Positions 1 to 7,779 of a DNA stretch of 64,000 bases are shown one piece after another. Position 1 is the stretch's first letter; every line of letters starts with the position of its first letter. The stretch is from Natronincola ferrireducens. GTDB taxonomy: Bacteria; Bacillota; Clostridia; Peptostreptococcales; Natronincolaceae. Where the stretch lies: assembly GCF_900100845.1 (NCBI RefSeq), contig NZ_FNFP01000006.1:1-64000 (forward strand), given 5' to 3'. A program made the translations under genes and the position numbers. The notes beneath the pieces are model-generated. The model did no database searches. It was not told the DNA's origin and was given only the letters and a program-made list of their open reading frames with translations.

Positions 1-2
1 GT

Positions 3-437
3 TTTGTAATTCGTACTAAGTCCATTGGGGTCAACCCTAAAAGGATAAAACGCTTTAAGGATAAAGTGAGAAGAATTACAAGGCGAAACTCAGGAAGAGA
101 ACTTGAAAGTATTATTAAAGAACTAAATCCAATACTTAGGGGATGGATGAATTATTATCGCGTAGCAAACATTAAAAGTTTTACAAAAGATTTCATGCAG
201 TGGCTACGAAGAAGACTTAGAATGGTAAAGATGAAGCAATGGAAGACCTATAAGGCAATGCATAAAGAAATGAGAAAGCTAGGAATTAAAGGAAATGGTC
301 TAAGAATGGCTGTAACAAAGTGGAAGAACTCGAATGTTCATATAATCCACCAGATACTACCTAACAAATACTTTGACGACTTAGATCTCATTGATATTCA
401 TAAATACGAAGTTGGTTTGTTGTCGAATTATTATTAA
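3..437 (+). CDS. ltrA: Group II intron reverse transcriptase/maturase, C-terminal part
   Basis: The frame is open from base 3, so the gene continues off the left edge; the GTG at 66 is only an internal codon. The visible 144 codons are the maturase domain X region: RGWMNYYRVAN followed by a basic helical stretch (WLRRRLRMVKMKQWKTYK). This domain binds the intron RNA and assists splicing and retrohoming; the reverse transcriptase domain would lie to the left. The reading frame ends 18 bases before domain V, the normal arrangement for a domain IV-encoded protein. Family assignment is firm; activity cannot be judged. Confidence 0.85.
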   Translation, partial: FVIRTKSIGVNPKRIKRFKDKVRRITRRNSGRELESIIKELNPILRGWMNYYRVANIKSFTKDFMQWLRRRLRMVKMKQWKTYKAMHKEMRKLGIKGNGLRMAVTKWKNSNVHIIHQILPNKYFDDLDLIDIHKYEVGLLSNYY

Positions 438-455
438 TTTGGTAAGAAATTTCAG

Positions 456-488
456 GAGCCGGATACGGCAAACGTAAGTCCGGTTCTG
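456..488 (+). ncRNA. Group II intron domain V hairpin
   Basis: GAGCCGGA (456-463) pairs with TCCGGTTC (479-486). Inside it, TACG and CGTA pair around a GCAAA loop. The 33-34 nt size, the GAGCCG start and the position just after the maturase gene fit domain V, the catalytic core of the intron. Confidence 0.7.
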
Positions 489-498
489 TGAGAGCAAA

Positions 499-525
499 GA
501 AAACAGGACTAATTATCCTGTTTTC
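499..525 (+). other. Hairpin at intron 3' end
   Basis: GAAAACAGGA (499-508) pairs perfectly with TCCTGTTTTC (516-525) around a 7-nt loop. It could be part of intron domain VI or a terminator. There is no clean T-tract after it, and the position just before the inferred 3' splice boundary favours domain VI. Confidence 0.45.
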
Positions 526-594
526 TAGCTACTCGATTTAGAGTGGGAAGAAATTTCGCAGTATTAAAATCAAAAGGGGGCTCTTAGGGAGTGC

Positions 595-640
595 AAGTTT
601 TGTTTCTCGAAAATGATAAGTTTGGGGAAGCTTTTGTTTA
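595..640 (+). repeat. Terminator-like repeat, copy A (degenerate), in the hydrogenase operon leader
   Basis: A 45-base stretch containing GTGCAAG, TTCTCGA, TAAGTTTGGGGAA and TTTTG aligns with the clear repeat at 34684-34730 (GTGCAT, TTCCCTCAGAC, TAAGTTTGGGGGAA, TTTTG). The stem here is weakened, so termination is doubtful. It lies about 80 bases upstream of the first hydrogenase-operon gene. The rest of 540-714 contains no recognisable gene. Confidence 0.4.
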
Positions 641-714
641 AAGGGGGTTTAGGTTAATAATTGATAACTACTCAACATACAATTTATAGAATCAAGAATT
701 TGGGAGGAGATGGA

Positions 715-1164
715 GTGAAGGCGAATAGTTGGTACGATAAAGAAATGTCCCTTATTTATCACAACATACAATATTATCAGCAGATGATTATATTAAGCAC
801 AGATCCCTATCAAAGGATGTTTTACCAAGATCTATTAAATAACGAAGTAAGACGTCTGAATTATTGGCAATGGTATAACCAATATCCTAATTATCCAAGT
901 AATCAGGAAGGTGAAAACGCCCCATCCAATCAAAGAGAGTTCACCCTTGAAGAGTTAGCGCAATATGATGGCTCCGGTGGTAGACCTGCCTATGTTGCAG
1001 TAAATGGAATTGTTTACGATGTAAGCTTAGAGGCAACCTGGGGAGGGGGTACGCATTTTAGTTTATATGCAGGAAGAGATTTAACTGGAGCTTTTATGGG
1101 ATGTCACGGCGGTAGACCTGAGATTTTAAAAAACTTACCACAAGTAGGGGTGTTAAAGCCATAG
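715..1164 (+). CDS. Cytochrome b5-like heme/steroid-binding domain protein
   Basis: This is a 149-residue protein. Residues about 1-60 are Tyr/Gln/Asn-rich and unassigned. Residues about 75-149 form a cytochrome b5-like domain, with FTLEELAQYDGSGGRPAYVA, NGIVYDVS and THFSLYAGRDLTGAFMGCH. There is no signal peptide or membrane segment. I chose GTG 715, with GGGAGGAG at 702-709 and 5-base spacing, over an in-frame TTG at 661 that has no suitably placed site. It is followed without a gap by the hydrogenase small subunit. Established: such domains bind heme or steroid-like ligands. Inferred from position: a heme electron acceptor or partner of the hydrogenase. Confidence 0.75.
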   Translation: MKANSWYDKEMSLIYHNIQYYQQMIILSTDPYQRMFYQDLLNNEVRRLNYWQWYNQYPNYPSNQEGENAPSNQREFTLEELAQYDGSGGRPAYVAVNGIVYDVSLEATWGGGTHFSLYAGRDLTGAFMGCHGGRPEILKNLPQVGVLKP

Positions 1165-1179
1165 ATGGGAGGGAGTTAT

Positions 1180-2058
1180 TTGAATGACATACCAAGCAAC
1201 TGCCCAATGATAGATTCAAAAACAATTACAGCTAAAAAAATAATTGATTTAGCTATAGAGAAAATCAAAAATGCCAGTATTAATAAAATCAATTTAATCT
1301 GGTTAGAAGCAACGGGGTGTGCAGGGAATATTATTTCTTTACTCAATGCAGAAAATCCAGATGTAATTTATCTATTAGATCAGATGGTGACATTAAAGTA
1401 TAACAATAGTCTAATGGCTGCTGAGGGGGAGGCAGCCTTTCAACAGTTTTTAGATACCTTAGATACGGAATTTATCCTAGTGGTAGAAGGCGCAGTGGCT
1501 ACGAAGCATGATGGGCTATACACTGTGATTGCCCGATACCAAGGGGAATTGGTAACGGCGATGGAGGCAGTGAAAATGGCGGGGGAAAAGGCTAAGTACG
1601 TGGTGACAGTAGGAACTTGTGCCTCCTATGGAGGGCCCTCTGCTGCCAGACCCAATCCTTCTCAAAGTGTCAGTGTACCACAGCTTTTAAATCAGGAAGT
1701 CATAAGAGTACCAGGTTGTCCTAGCCATCCAGATTGGGCTATTGGAACAATTGCTAACCTTATCGCCTTTGGTATGCCAGAACTAGATCCACAAAGTAGA
1801 CCTATTATGTTTTATGGCATTACCATCCATGATCGATGCACTAGAAGGTCTTATTTTAATAAGGGAATTTTTGCAACAAAGCTAGGAGACCCAGAATGTA
1901 TGTTTAAACTAGGATGTCGAGGACCTGTCACGAGAACCGATTGTCCTGTGAGGCAGTGGAATGGGTATGTAAATTGGCCTATTGAAGACAACACCCCTTG
2001 TATAGGCTGTGCCCAGGAAAGGTTTCCTGACGGGATGGAGCCATTTGTTAGATATTAA
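1180..2058 (+). CDS. hupS: [NiFe] hydrogenase small subunit, group 2-like
   Basis: The small (electron-transfer) subunit carries three Fe-S clusters. Visible ligand regions are EATGCAGNIISLLNAENP (residue about 44), VGTCASYGG, VPGCPSHPDW, DRCTRRSYF, LGCRGPVTRTDCPVRQW and the C-terminal PCIGCAQERFPDG. There is no Tat signal peptide, so the enzyme should be cytoplasmic. The proximal-cluster motif is C-x-G-N, with Asn where group 1 enzymes have the second Cys. As I recall, this is typical of group 2 (HupS-type) enzymes. TTG 1180, with GGGAGGGAG at 1167-1175, is preferred to ATG 1165, which overlaps that site and abuts the upstream stop. The large subunit follows after 21 bases. Confidence 0.9.
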   Translation: MNDIPSNCPMIDSKTITAKKIIDLAIEKIKNASINKINLIWLEATGCAGNIISLLNAENPDVIYLLDQMVTLKYNNSLMAAEGEAAFQQFLDTLDTEFILVVEGAVATKHDGLYTVIARYQGELVTAMEAVKMAGEKAKYVVTVGTCASYGGPSAARPNPSQSVSVPQLLNQEVIRVPGCPSHPDWAIGTIANLIAFGMPELDPQSRPIMFYGITIHDRCTRRSYFNKGIFATKLGDPECMFKLGCRGPVTRTDCPVRQWNGYVNWPIEDNTPCIGCAQERFPDGMEPFVRY

Positions 2059-2079
2059 AATAATATTTTGGAGGAAGCT

Positions 2080-3489
2080 ATGGGAAGTAAAATTACGATT
2101 AACCCCATCACCCGAATAAGTGGATTTTTAGAAATTGAAGTAGAGGTTGAAAAAAATCAAATTATTGATGCCAAAAGTAGTGGGATGCTCTTTAGAGGCT
2201 TTGAGAAAATGCTAAGAGGAAGACCCCCTTTGGATGCCATTTATTTTACAGAAAGAATTTGTGGCATTTGTTCTACGGCCCATTCCATGGGATCTACTTT
2301 AGCCTTAGAAGATATATTAGACATACGTCCTAATGAAAATGACAAGATGATAAGAGATTTTATGCATGGGTGCGAATTTGTTCAAAACCATTTAAGGCAT
2401 TTTTACCAATATACCTTTCCAGACTTTGTGCGGGGCCCAGAGATTCAACCCATATACAATGCTACCCACAATGATTATAGACTGCCGGAGGGATTGAATA
2501 AGGAGTTATCCAGGAGTTATTTAGCATCCCTGAAGTACAGCCGCTTAGCCCATGAAATGTTGGCGGTCCTAGGAGGTAAAGCTCCCCACACCCATGGTAT
2601 ATTTGTAGGGGGTGTAACCGTGAACCTAGAGGCGTCGAAATGGATTAAGGTCAAATCCATATTGGCCTCTATCAAGGAATTTGTGGCAGGACAAATGATT
2701 CCTGATGTCTATACCATTGCAGAATACTACCCTGATTATTTTGAAAATGGAGTAGGGTATAAAAATCTAATGACCTATGGTGTATTCGATACCTACGTGG
2801 AAGAAGAGCTATTTTATGTAGGGCCCCAAGTCTTTATTGATGGAGAACTTCAGAACTTTGACCCTGAAAAAATCACTGAAAACATACACAGAGCTTGGTA
2901 TGATGCAAGGCAAATAGAACAAAGCCCTACAGAGCCAACGGTAGAAGAAAATGTCTATAAGGAAAAAGCCTATAGTTGGATTAAAGCCCCCCGATATGAG
3001 GGATACCCCATGGAGGTTGGCCCCCTTGCACGGATGTGGCTAAGTGGTGATTATACCAATGGCATTTCAACCATGGATCGAACCATTGCTAGAGCGCTAG
3101 AGGTAAAAAAAATAATCGGAATCATGGAAGGTCTTTTGGAAAGAATGGAGCTTAAGCCTGCACAACAAGGGCGATATACGTTTCCAAGTGAAGCAAGGGG
3201 TAAGGGACTGATCGACACCACAAGAGGAGCCTTAGGTCACTGGATTATCACCGAAGATCAAGGCATTCAAAACTATGAGATTATTACACCTAGTTCATGG
3301 AACCTATCTCCAGAGGATTCAGAAGGGGTGAAAGGAGTAGTAGAAAAGGCATTGATTGGAACAACCATAGAAGATTTAAAAAATCCTATAGAAATAGGAA
3401 GAATTGTGAGGTCCTTTGATCCCTGTGTTTCCTGTGCCACCCATGTAACAAGTGATCGTTATTCCCCGATACAGATTAGGATTGTATAA
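2080..3489 (+). CDS. hupL: [NiFe] hydrogenase large (catalytic) subunit
   Basis: This 469-residue protein binds the Ni-Fe(CN)2CO centre. The N-terminal ligand motif is RICGICSTAHS (residues about 62-72); the C-terminal one is DPCVSCATH. Fourteen residues follow that last His (VTSDRYSPIQIRIV), the tail a maturation protease would remove after nickel insertion; that protease is the next gene. The start is ATG 2080, with GGAGG at 2070-2074, rather than TTG 2068. Role: reversible H2 oxidation with the small subunit. The fit to the family is strong and nothing suggests damage. Confidence 0.95.
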   Translation: MGSKITINPITRISGFLEIEVEVEKNQIIDAKSSGMLFRGFEKMLRGRPPLDAIYFTERICGICSTAHSMGSTLALEDILDIRPNENDKMIRDFMHGCEFVQNHLRHFYQYTFPDFVRGPEIQPIYNATHNDYRLPEGLNKELSRSYLASLKYSRLAHEMLAVLGGKAPHTHGIFVGGVTVNLEASKWIKVKSILASIKEFVAGQMIPDVYTIAEYYPDYFENGVGYKNLMTYGVFDTYVEEELFYVGPQVFIDGELQNFDPEKITENIHRAWYDARQIEQSPTEPTVEENVYKEKAYSWIKAPRYEGYPMEVGPLARMWLSGDYTNGISTMDRTIARALEVKKIIGIMEGLLERMELKPAQQGRYTFPSEARGKGLIDTTRGALGHWIITEDQGIQNYEIITPSSWNLSPEDSEGVKGVVEKALIGTTIEDLKNPIEIGRIVRSFDPCVSCATHVTSDRYSPIQIRIV

Positions 3490-3490
3490 G

Positions 3491-3943
3491 ATGGCTGTAA
3501 AATGTATTGGAATCGGCAATCGGATTATGAGGGATGATGGTATAGGGATCAGGGTAATAGAGAACCTTTCACCACAGTTGAAGCATATGGGCATAGAAGT
3601 CATATTGGGAGAGACAGATACCGATTATGCCTTAAGTAAAATTGAGGATGGAGACTTTTTATTTATTATCGATGGAACGTATTTTAATGTCAAACCAGGT
3701 ACCATCACTTTGACGCCTATTGATAAATCTATTGAACAGCATCATCAGGCCTATTCACAACATCAAGCAAGCTTAGCTTACATGATTAAGACCTATGGCA
3801 AGACCATTGAAGGATTTATCATTGGGATTGAGGTGGAGGAGATCGATTTTAGTTTAGAACTGAGTAACACATTGCAAAGGAAACTCCCTCATATATGTGA
3901 GGAAGTGTATCAATTGATCTATAAAAATATAAGGGGGGTTTAA
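3491..3943 (+). CDS. hupD: Hydrogenase maturation endopeptidase (HyaD/HupD family)
   Basis: This 150-residue protein begins MAVKCIGIGNRIMRDDGIGIRV, with the GIGN...DDGIG nickel-recognition signature of hydrogenase C-terminal peptidases. An HQASL segment (residues about 97-101) fits the conserved His region. It would cleave the tail of the large subunit after nickel insertion. The start at 3491 lies one base after the large-subunit stop, so translation is probably coupled; an earlier in-frame start at 3452 would overlap the large-subunit end and adds residues foreign to the family. Confidence 0.9.
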   Translation: MAVKCIGIGNRIMRDDGIGIRVIENLSPQLKHMGIEVILGETDTDYALSKIEDGDFLFIIDGTYFNVKPGTITLTPIDKSIEQHHQAYSQHQASLAYMIKTYGKTIEGFIIGIEVEEIDFSLELSNTLQRKLPHICEEVYQLIYKNIRGV

Positions 3944-3944
3944 A

Positions 3945-4205
3945 ATGCATGACACTTATTTATTAAACAAAATAACACAATCTCTAAAGGAAATATGCCA
4001 GGAACATAAACTTAAGAAAATAGAAGCCTTTACTTTGGTGGTAAACCATCATAGTCATGTGAATGAAGAGAGCTTGCGAGAACATTTAGAGATTAATAGC
4101 AAGGAATTAATAGGAGATGATCTACAGATTAATTTACAAAGAGAAGATATAGAGGAGCAGACAGCTATTATTCATAGTCTCCAAGGTGAGACCTTTGAAC
4201 CATAA
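3945..4205 (+). CDS. Short HypA-like protein lacking the zinc domain
   Basis: This 86-residue protein has AAGGGGGG as a strong ribosome site. It starts MHDTYLLNKITQSL and resembles the N-terminal half of HypA: the conserved Met1-His2 nickel site, a first helix, and a segment ending HVNEESLREHLEI (HypA has a V-x-x-E-S-L pattern there). HypA is normally about 113-120 residues and ends in a zinc finger with two CxxC pairs. Here there is no cysteine at all. It lies inside the maturation operon, so a nickel-delivery or scaffold role is plausible but inferred. It may be a degenerate HypA or a separate small family. Confidence 0.6.
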   Translation: MHDTYLLNKITQSLKEICQEHKLKKIEAFTLVVNHHSHVNEESLREHLEINSKELIGDDLQINLQREDIEEQTAIIHSLQGETFEP

Positions 4206-6480
4206 CAATCCTGTTAAGGATATCGGTAAGAGAAGGTACATCATAAAAATTTATGGAATTGTCCAAGGGGTAGGATATAGACCCCAGATCTATAACCAAG
4301 CTAAGTTTTTTAATATTAAAGGCTGGGTGACTAATCAAGGAAGTGCCGTTGTGTTAGATATAGAGGGAGAAAGGGCATATATAAGAGGGTTCTTGATTGA
4401 AACGATTAACAACCCTCCTAGTCTAGCTACAGTGGAAAAGATACATTTACTTCCCAAGGAATATAAGGGCTATCTAGATTTTCAAATTAAGTCTAGCACT
4501 ATAGATGAAAAAGGGCTTAAATTTATTGGTGCGGATGTGGCTACTTGTCCCCAGTGTCTAGAAGAAATCTTTAATACCCATAACCCGAGGTATCATTATC
4601 CCTTTACAAACTGCACAGTCTGTGGCCCACGGTATTCTATTCTTAGGAAATTGCCCTATGATCGAAATCATACAACCATGGATGCGTTTCAAATGTGCTC
4701 TAGTTGCAAGGAGGAATATAATGATCCAACGAATCGGAGATTTCACGCTCAACCCAACTGCTGTCTGAACTGTGGACCCTCGTTACATTTATTGACCAAT
4801 GAAGGAATGGAAGTGCTGTGCATCGATTCTATTGATAAAACCATAGAGCTTTTACAAGCAGGAAAAATAGTGGCCATTAAAGGATTAGGAGGATATCATT
4901 TAACCTGTGATGCTGAAAATCAAGAGGCTATCAAGGCTTTGAGGAAAAGGAAAAATAGGCCCCATAAGCCCTTTGCTCTAATGGTAAAGAATATGGAGGT
5001 AGCAAGAGAATTATGCAGGATCAATGAAGTAGAAGAAAAAGTCCTATTAAGCAATAAAAGACCTATTGTTCTATTGAAAAAGAAGGGTTCTAAGGGATTA
5101 CCTGATGAAATTGCTCCTAACATGGAAAGATTAGGCGCGATGCTTCCCTACACCCCCTTACATTATTTATTATTTCAACGGGGAATCACTGCCCTTGTCA
5201 TGACCAGTGGTAATCAAAGTAGTGCCCCAATACAATATAAAAATCATGAGGCAATTGAGAACCTAGGAGGGATTGCTGATTATTTCTTAATACATAATCG
5301 AGACATACACATTCCAGTGGAGGATTCGGTTGTAAAGGTGGTAAATGATCAAGAGATTGTGGTGAGAAGAGCTAGAGGTTATACCCCCTTTAGCTTTCCA
5401 ATTAATATTACTCAGGAAGTATTAGCCTTAGGGGCGGAGGAAAAAAGTACATTTTGTGCTGCTCAAAATCAATATGGGTATATGAGTCAGTATTTAGGGG
5501 ATTTAAAGGATTTTGATACCTATGGGATCTATGAAAAAGCAATAAAAAATTTAGTAAACCTATTGGGATTGAAGCCTAAAATAATTGCTCATGACTTAAA
5601 CACAAGCTATATATCTTCTCAATATGCAGAAAAGATGGTAGGTGAAAAAGTGGCAGTGCAGCATCATCATGCCCATATGGTCAGTTGTATGGTAGAATAC
5701 AATCTATTTTCTCCCATGATAGGGGTAGTTTTCGATGGAACGGGGCTAGGAACAGACGGCAAAATATGGGGTGGAGAATTCTTTGTAGGCACAAGGGAGA
5801 GCTTTAGTCGAGTAGGACATTTAAGGTATGTGACTATTCAAGGAGGCAATCAAGCAATTAAAGAACCTTGGAGGGTTGCCATCAGCTATATGTATGCAAT
5901 CGATTATCAGGAAAAAAAGGTTTTAAGAGAGGTAGACGAAAAAAGTATCCATGCAGTGACCCAGGCCTTAGATCAAAACTTAAACTGTTTTCAAAGCTCC
6001 AGCATGGGAAGACTTTTTGACTGTGTGGCATCTATACTAAATCTACCACAACGAATTACCTACGATGCCCAGGCAGCTATTGAATTAGAAAATATTTTAG
6101 ACCCTTCCGTTAAAGCATACTATGCTTATCATATAGGAGAAGAAAATGGCGTTTATCAAATTGATTATAAAGGGATTTTAATGGGGGTTTTAAAAGATAT
6201 AGAAAAGGAAGTACCTGCTTCTGCTATTTCGGCTAAGTTTCATAATACGATAGGTAATGTGACCCTAGAGTTGATTTCTAGAATAAAGGAAAGCTCCCAT
6301 ATAAACAATGTAGTATTAAGTGGAGGGGTTTTTGAAAATACCTATCTGTTGTCTTATGTAGTGAAGGGGTTGGAGAAAAGAGGCTACGACGTCTATTATC
6401 ATCGGCAAATTCCCACCAATGATAGTGGGATCTCTGTGGGACAGTTAGGGGTGGCAGCTGCAATAGAAGGGATGGGTTGA
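4186..6480 (+). CDS. hypF: Carbamoyltransferase HypF
   Basis: HypF makes the thiocarbamate on HypE that becomes the CN ligand of the Ni-Fe site. Domains in order: acylphosphatase-like (about 18-105, IYGIVQGVGYRP), two zinc-finger segments (CPQC, CTVCGPRYS, CSSC, CCLNCGP; about 118-195), YrdC-like (about 215-400, KGLGGYHLTCDA and LPYTPLHYL) and a Kae1-like C-terminal domain (HHHAHMVSCMVE, VFDGTGLGTDG, LSGGVFENTYL). Length 764 is normal. The exact start is unclear: GTG 4186 and TTG 4195 both overlap the upstream gene by up to 20 bases and neither has a good ribosome site, so coupling is likely. Confidence 0.95.
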   Translation: MRPLNHNNPVKDIGKRRYIIKIYGIVQGVGYRPQIYNQAKFFNIKGWVTNQGSAVVLDIEGERAYIRGFLIETINNPPSLATVEKIHLLPKEYKGYLDFQIKSSTIDEKGLKFIGADVATCPQCLEEIFNTHNPRYHYPFTNCTVCGPRYSILRKLPYDRNHTTMDAFQMCSSCKEEYNDPTNRRFHAQPNCCLNCGPSLHLLTNEGMEVLCIDSIDKTIELLQAGKIVAIKGLGGYHLTCDAENQEAIKALRKRKNRPHKPFALMVKNMEVARELCRINEVEEKVLLSNKRPIVLLKKKGSKGLPDEIAPNMERLGAMLPYTPLHYLLFQRGITALVMTSGNQSSAPIQYKNHEAIENLGGIADYFLIHNRDIHIPVEDSVVKVVNDQEIVVRRARGYTPFSFPINITQEVLALGAEEKSTFCAAQNQYGYMSQYLGDLKDFDTYGIYEKAIKNLVNLLGLKPKIIAHDLNTSYISSQYAEKMVGEKVAVQHHHAHMVSCMVEYNLFSPMIGVVFDGTGLGTDGKIWGGEFFVGTRESFSRVGHLRYVTIQGGNQAIKEPWRVAISYMYAIDYQEKKVLREVDEKSIHAVTQALDQNLNCFQSSSMGRLFDCVASILNLPQRITYDAQAAIELENILDPSVKAYYAYHIGEENGVYQIDYKGILMGVLKDIEKEVPASAISAKFHNTIGNVTLELISRIKESSHINNVVLSGGVFENTYLLSYVVKGLEKRGYDVYYHRQIPTNDSGISVGQLGVAAAIEGMG

Positions 6481-6481
6481 T

Positions 6482-6703
6482 ATGTGTATTGCAGTTCCTG
6501 GAGAAGTTATTGAATTATTTCCTCCCGAGGCTAGGGTGAAAATCATGGGAGTAGAAACGATTGTTAATATACAGTTAATTGATAATTTAAATGTTGGAGA
6601 GCATGTGCTAATCCATGCGGGATGTGCCATTGAGAAGATTGACAAAAGCTATTATGATAATTTGCTAGGTATATTTGAAAGTATGGTGGATGAAAATGAA
6701 TAG
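6482..6703 (+). CDS. hypC: Hydrogenase assembly chaperone HypC
   Basis: This 73-residue protein starts MCIAVPGEVIEL, the diagnostic HypC N-terminus whose Cys2 carries the Fe(CN)2CO unit with HypD and binds the large-subunit precursor. A small OB-like fold follows (HVLIHAGCAIEKID). It begins two bases after the hypF stop and its 3' end overlaps hypD, as in other hyp operons. Length is typical. Confidence 0.95.
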   Translation: MCIAVPGEVIELFPPEARVKIMGVETIVNIQLIDNLNVGEHVLIHAGCAIEKIDKSYYDNLLGIFESMVDENE

Positions 6704-7778
6704 GAAGATGGATAAGGATTTGTTAACCCATCTAATCAATGAGGTTAATTCCATGGCGACAGAAGAAATAAAGATTATGGAGGTATGTGGTACCCACACC
6801 CAGATGATTGCTAAGCTGGGGCTAAGGACCCTGTTATCCCCTAAAATCAAACTTCTATCAGGGCCAGGATGTCCTGTCTGTGTAACGGAGGAAAAGTATA
6901 TTGATTGTGTTATAGAAATTCTAAATAAATATAATGTAACGGTGGCTACCTTTGGAGATCTCATGAGAGTAAGGGGAGGAAAGGAAAGCTTGCTGGAGGA
7001 GAAGGGCAAGGGGAAGGATGTCAGGATAATCTATTCACCTTTGGACCTAATTGAGATGGCTGAAAAGAACAGGGGAAAACAGATTGTTTTTCTTGGGGTA
7101 GGTTTTGAAACGACAGCCCCTATTATAGCCCTAGCAATTAAAACCGCCTCCGAGAAAGGAATTGACAACCTATATTTTCTTACCTCCATTAAGCTAATGG
7201 CACCAATCCTGCATTATATTTTGAAGGAGAAAAACCATCAGATACATGGATTCATTTGCCCAGGTCATGTGGCTACCATCAAGGGTTCCGGTTATTTTAA
7301 ATTTATAAATAAAGAGTACCATATCCCAGCTGCCGTATGTGGATTTGAGGCTATTGATATTGTAGCTGGCATCTATTATTTGGTGAAGCAGATCACTCAA
7401 GAGGAGGAAGAATCCTTTAAAAATCTGTATGAAAGATGTGTAAGTCCTCAAGGGAATAGGACAGCCAATCTGTTAATAGATGAGGTGTTCAACATTGCAG
7501 ATGGAGAGTGGAGGGGAATTGGTAACATAGAAAACTCCTCCCTACAGATGAATGAAAAATATGCTAGATTTGATGCTAGGAAGGCATTTGTAGTAGAAAA
7601 CCAACAGGTAAAAGTCAGTATGGGCTGTGATTGCAAGGATATTTTATTAGGAAAGAAGACACCAAGGGAATGTAAGCTTTTTAAGGATAGATGTAACCCA
7701 ATGGATCCACTGGGCCCTTGCATGGTGTCCACTGAGGGAGCCTGCGCTATTGCCTATCGGTATGGGGAGGAAATATAG
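6696..7778 (+). CDS. hypD: Hydrogenase formation protein HypD
   Basis: HypD is the Fe-S scaffold on which, with HypC, the Fe(CN)2CO group is assembled. Motifs are EVCGTHTQMIAK, GPGCPVCVT, TFGDLMRVRGG, VGFETTAP, PGHVATIKG and the C-terminal GPCMVSTEGACAIAYRYG, with several more Cys (CDCKD, CKLFKDRC) for the 4Fe-4S cluster and redox thiols. ATG 6696 is preferred, with GGTGGA at 6685-6690, giving an 8-base overlap with hypC; ATG 6708 and TTG 6675 are also possible. Length of about 360 residues is normal. Confidence 0.95.
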   Translation: MNRKMDKDLLTHLINEVNSMATEEIKIMEVCGTHTQMIAKLGLRTLLSPKIKLLSGPGCPVCVTEEKYIDCVIEILNKYNVTVATFGDLMRVRGGKESLLEEKGKGKDVRIIYSPLDLIEMAEKNRGKQIVFLGVGFETTAPIIALAIKTASEKGIDNLYFLTSIKLMAPILHYILKEKNHQIHGFICPGHVATIKGSGYFKFINKEYHIPAAVCGFEAIDIVAGIYYLVKQITQEEEESFKNLYERCVSPQGNRTANLLIDEVFNIADGEWRGIGNIENSSLQMNEKYARFDARKAFVVENQQVKVSMGCDCKDILLGKKTPRECKLFKDRCNPMDPLGPCMVSTEGACAIAYRYGEEI

Positions 7779-7779
7779 A

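Larger units (their letters stand above)
1..538 (+). mobile_element. Group II intron, 3' portion
   Basis: The window opens inside a group II intron. It holds the C-terminal end of an intron-encoded protein, then an RNA domain V-like hairpin (456-488), then a further hairpin (499-525). The sequence CTACTCGAT just before about 538 resembles the 3' boundary of bacterial group II introns, which end in AY. The left part lies outside the window, so whether the intron is intact cannot be judged. It sits directly upstream of the hydrogenase operon. Confidence 0.75.

Noticed and set aside
1165-1182. ATG 1165 as start of the hydrogenase small subunit
   Set aside because: It lies immediately after the preceding stop and its next bases are the GGGAGGGAG ribosome site for TTG 1180.
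4558-4752. Minus-strand open frame inside hypF
   Set aside because: It is an antisense shadow of conserved hypF zinc-finger coding sequence, with no ribosome site.
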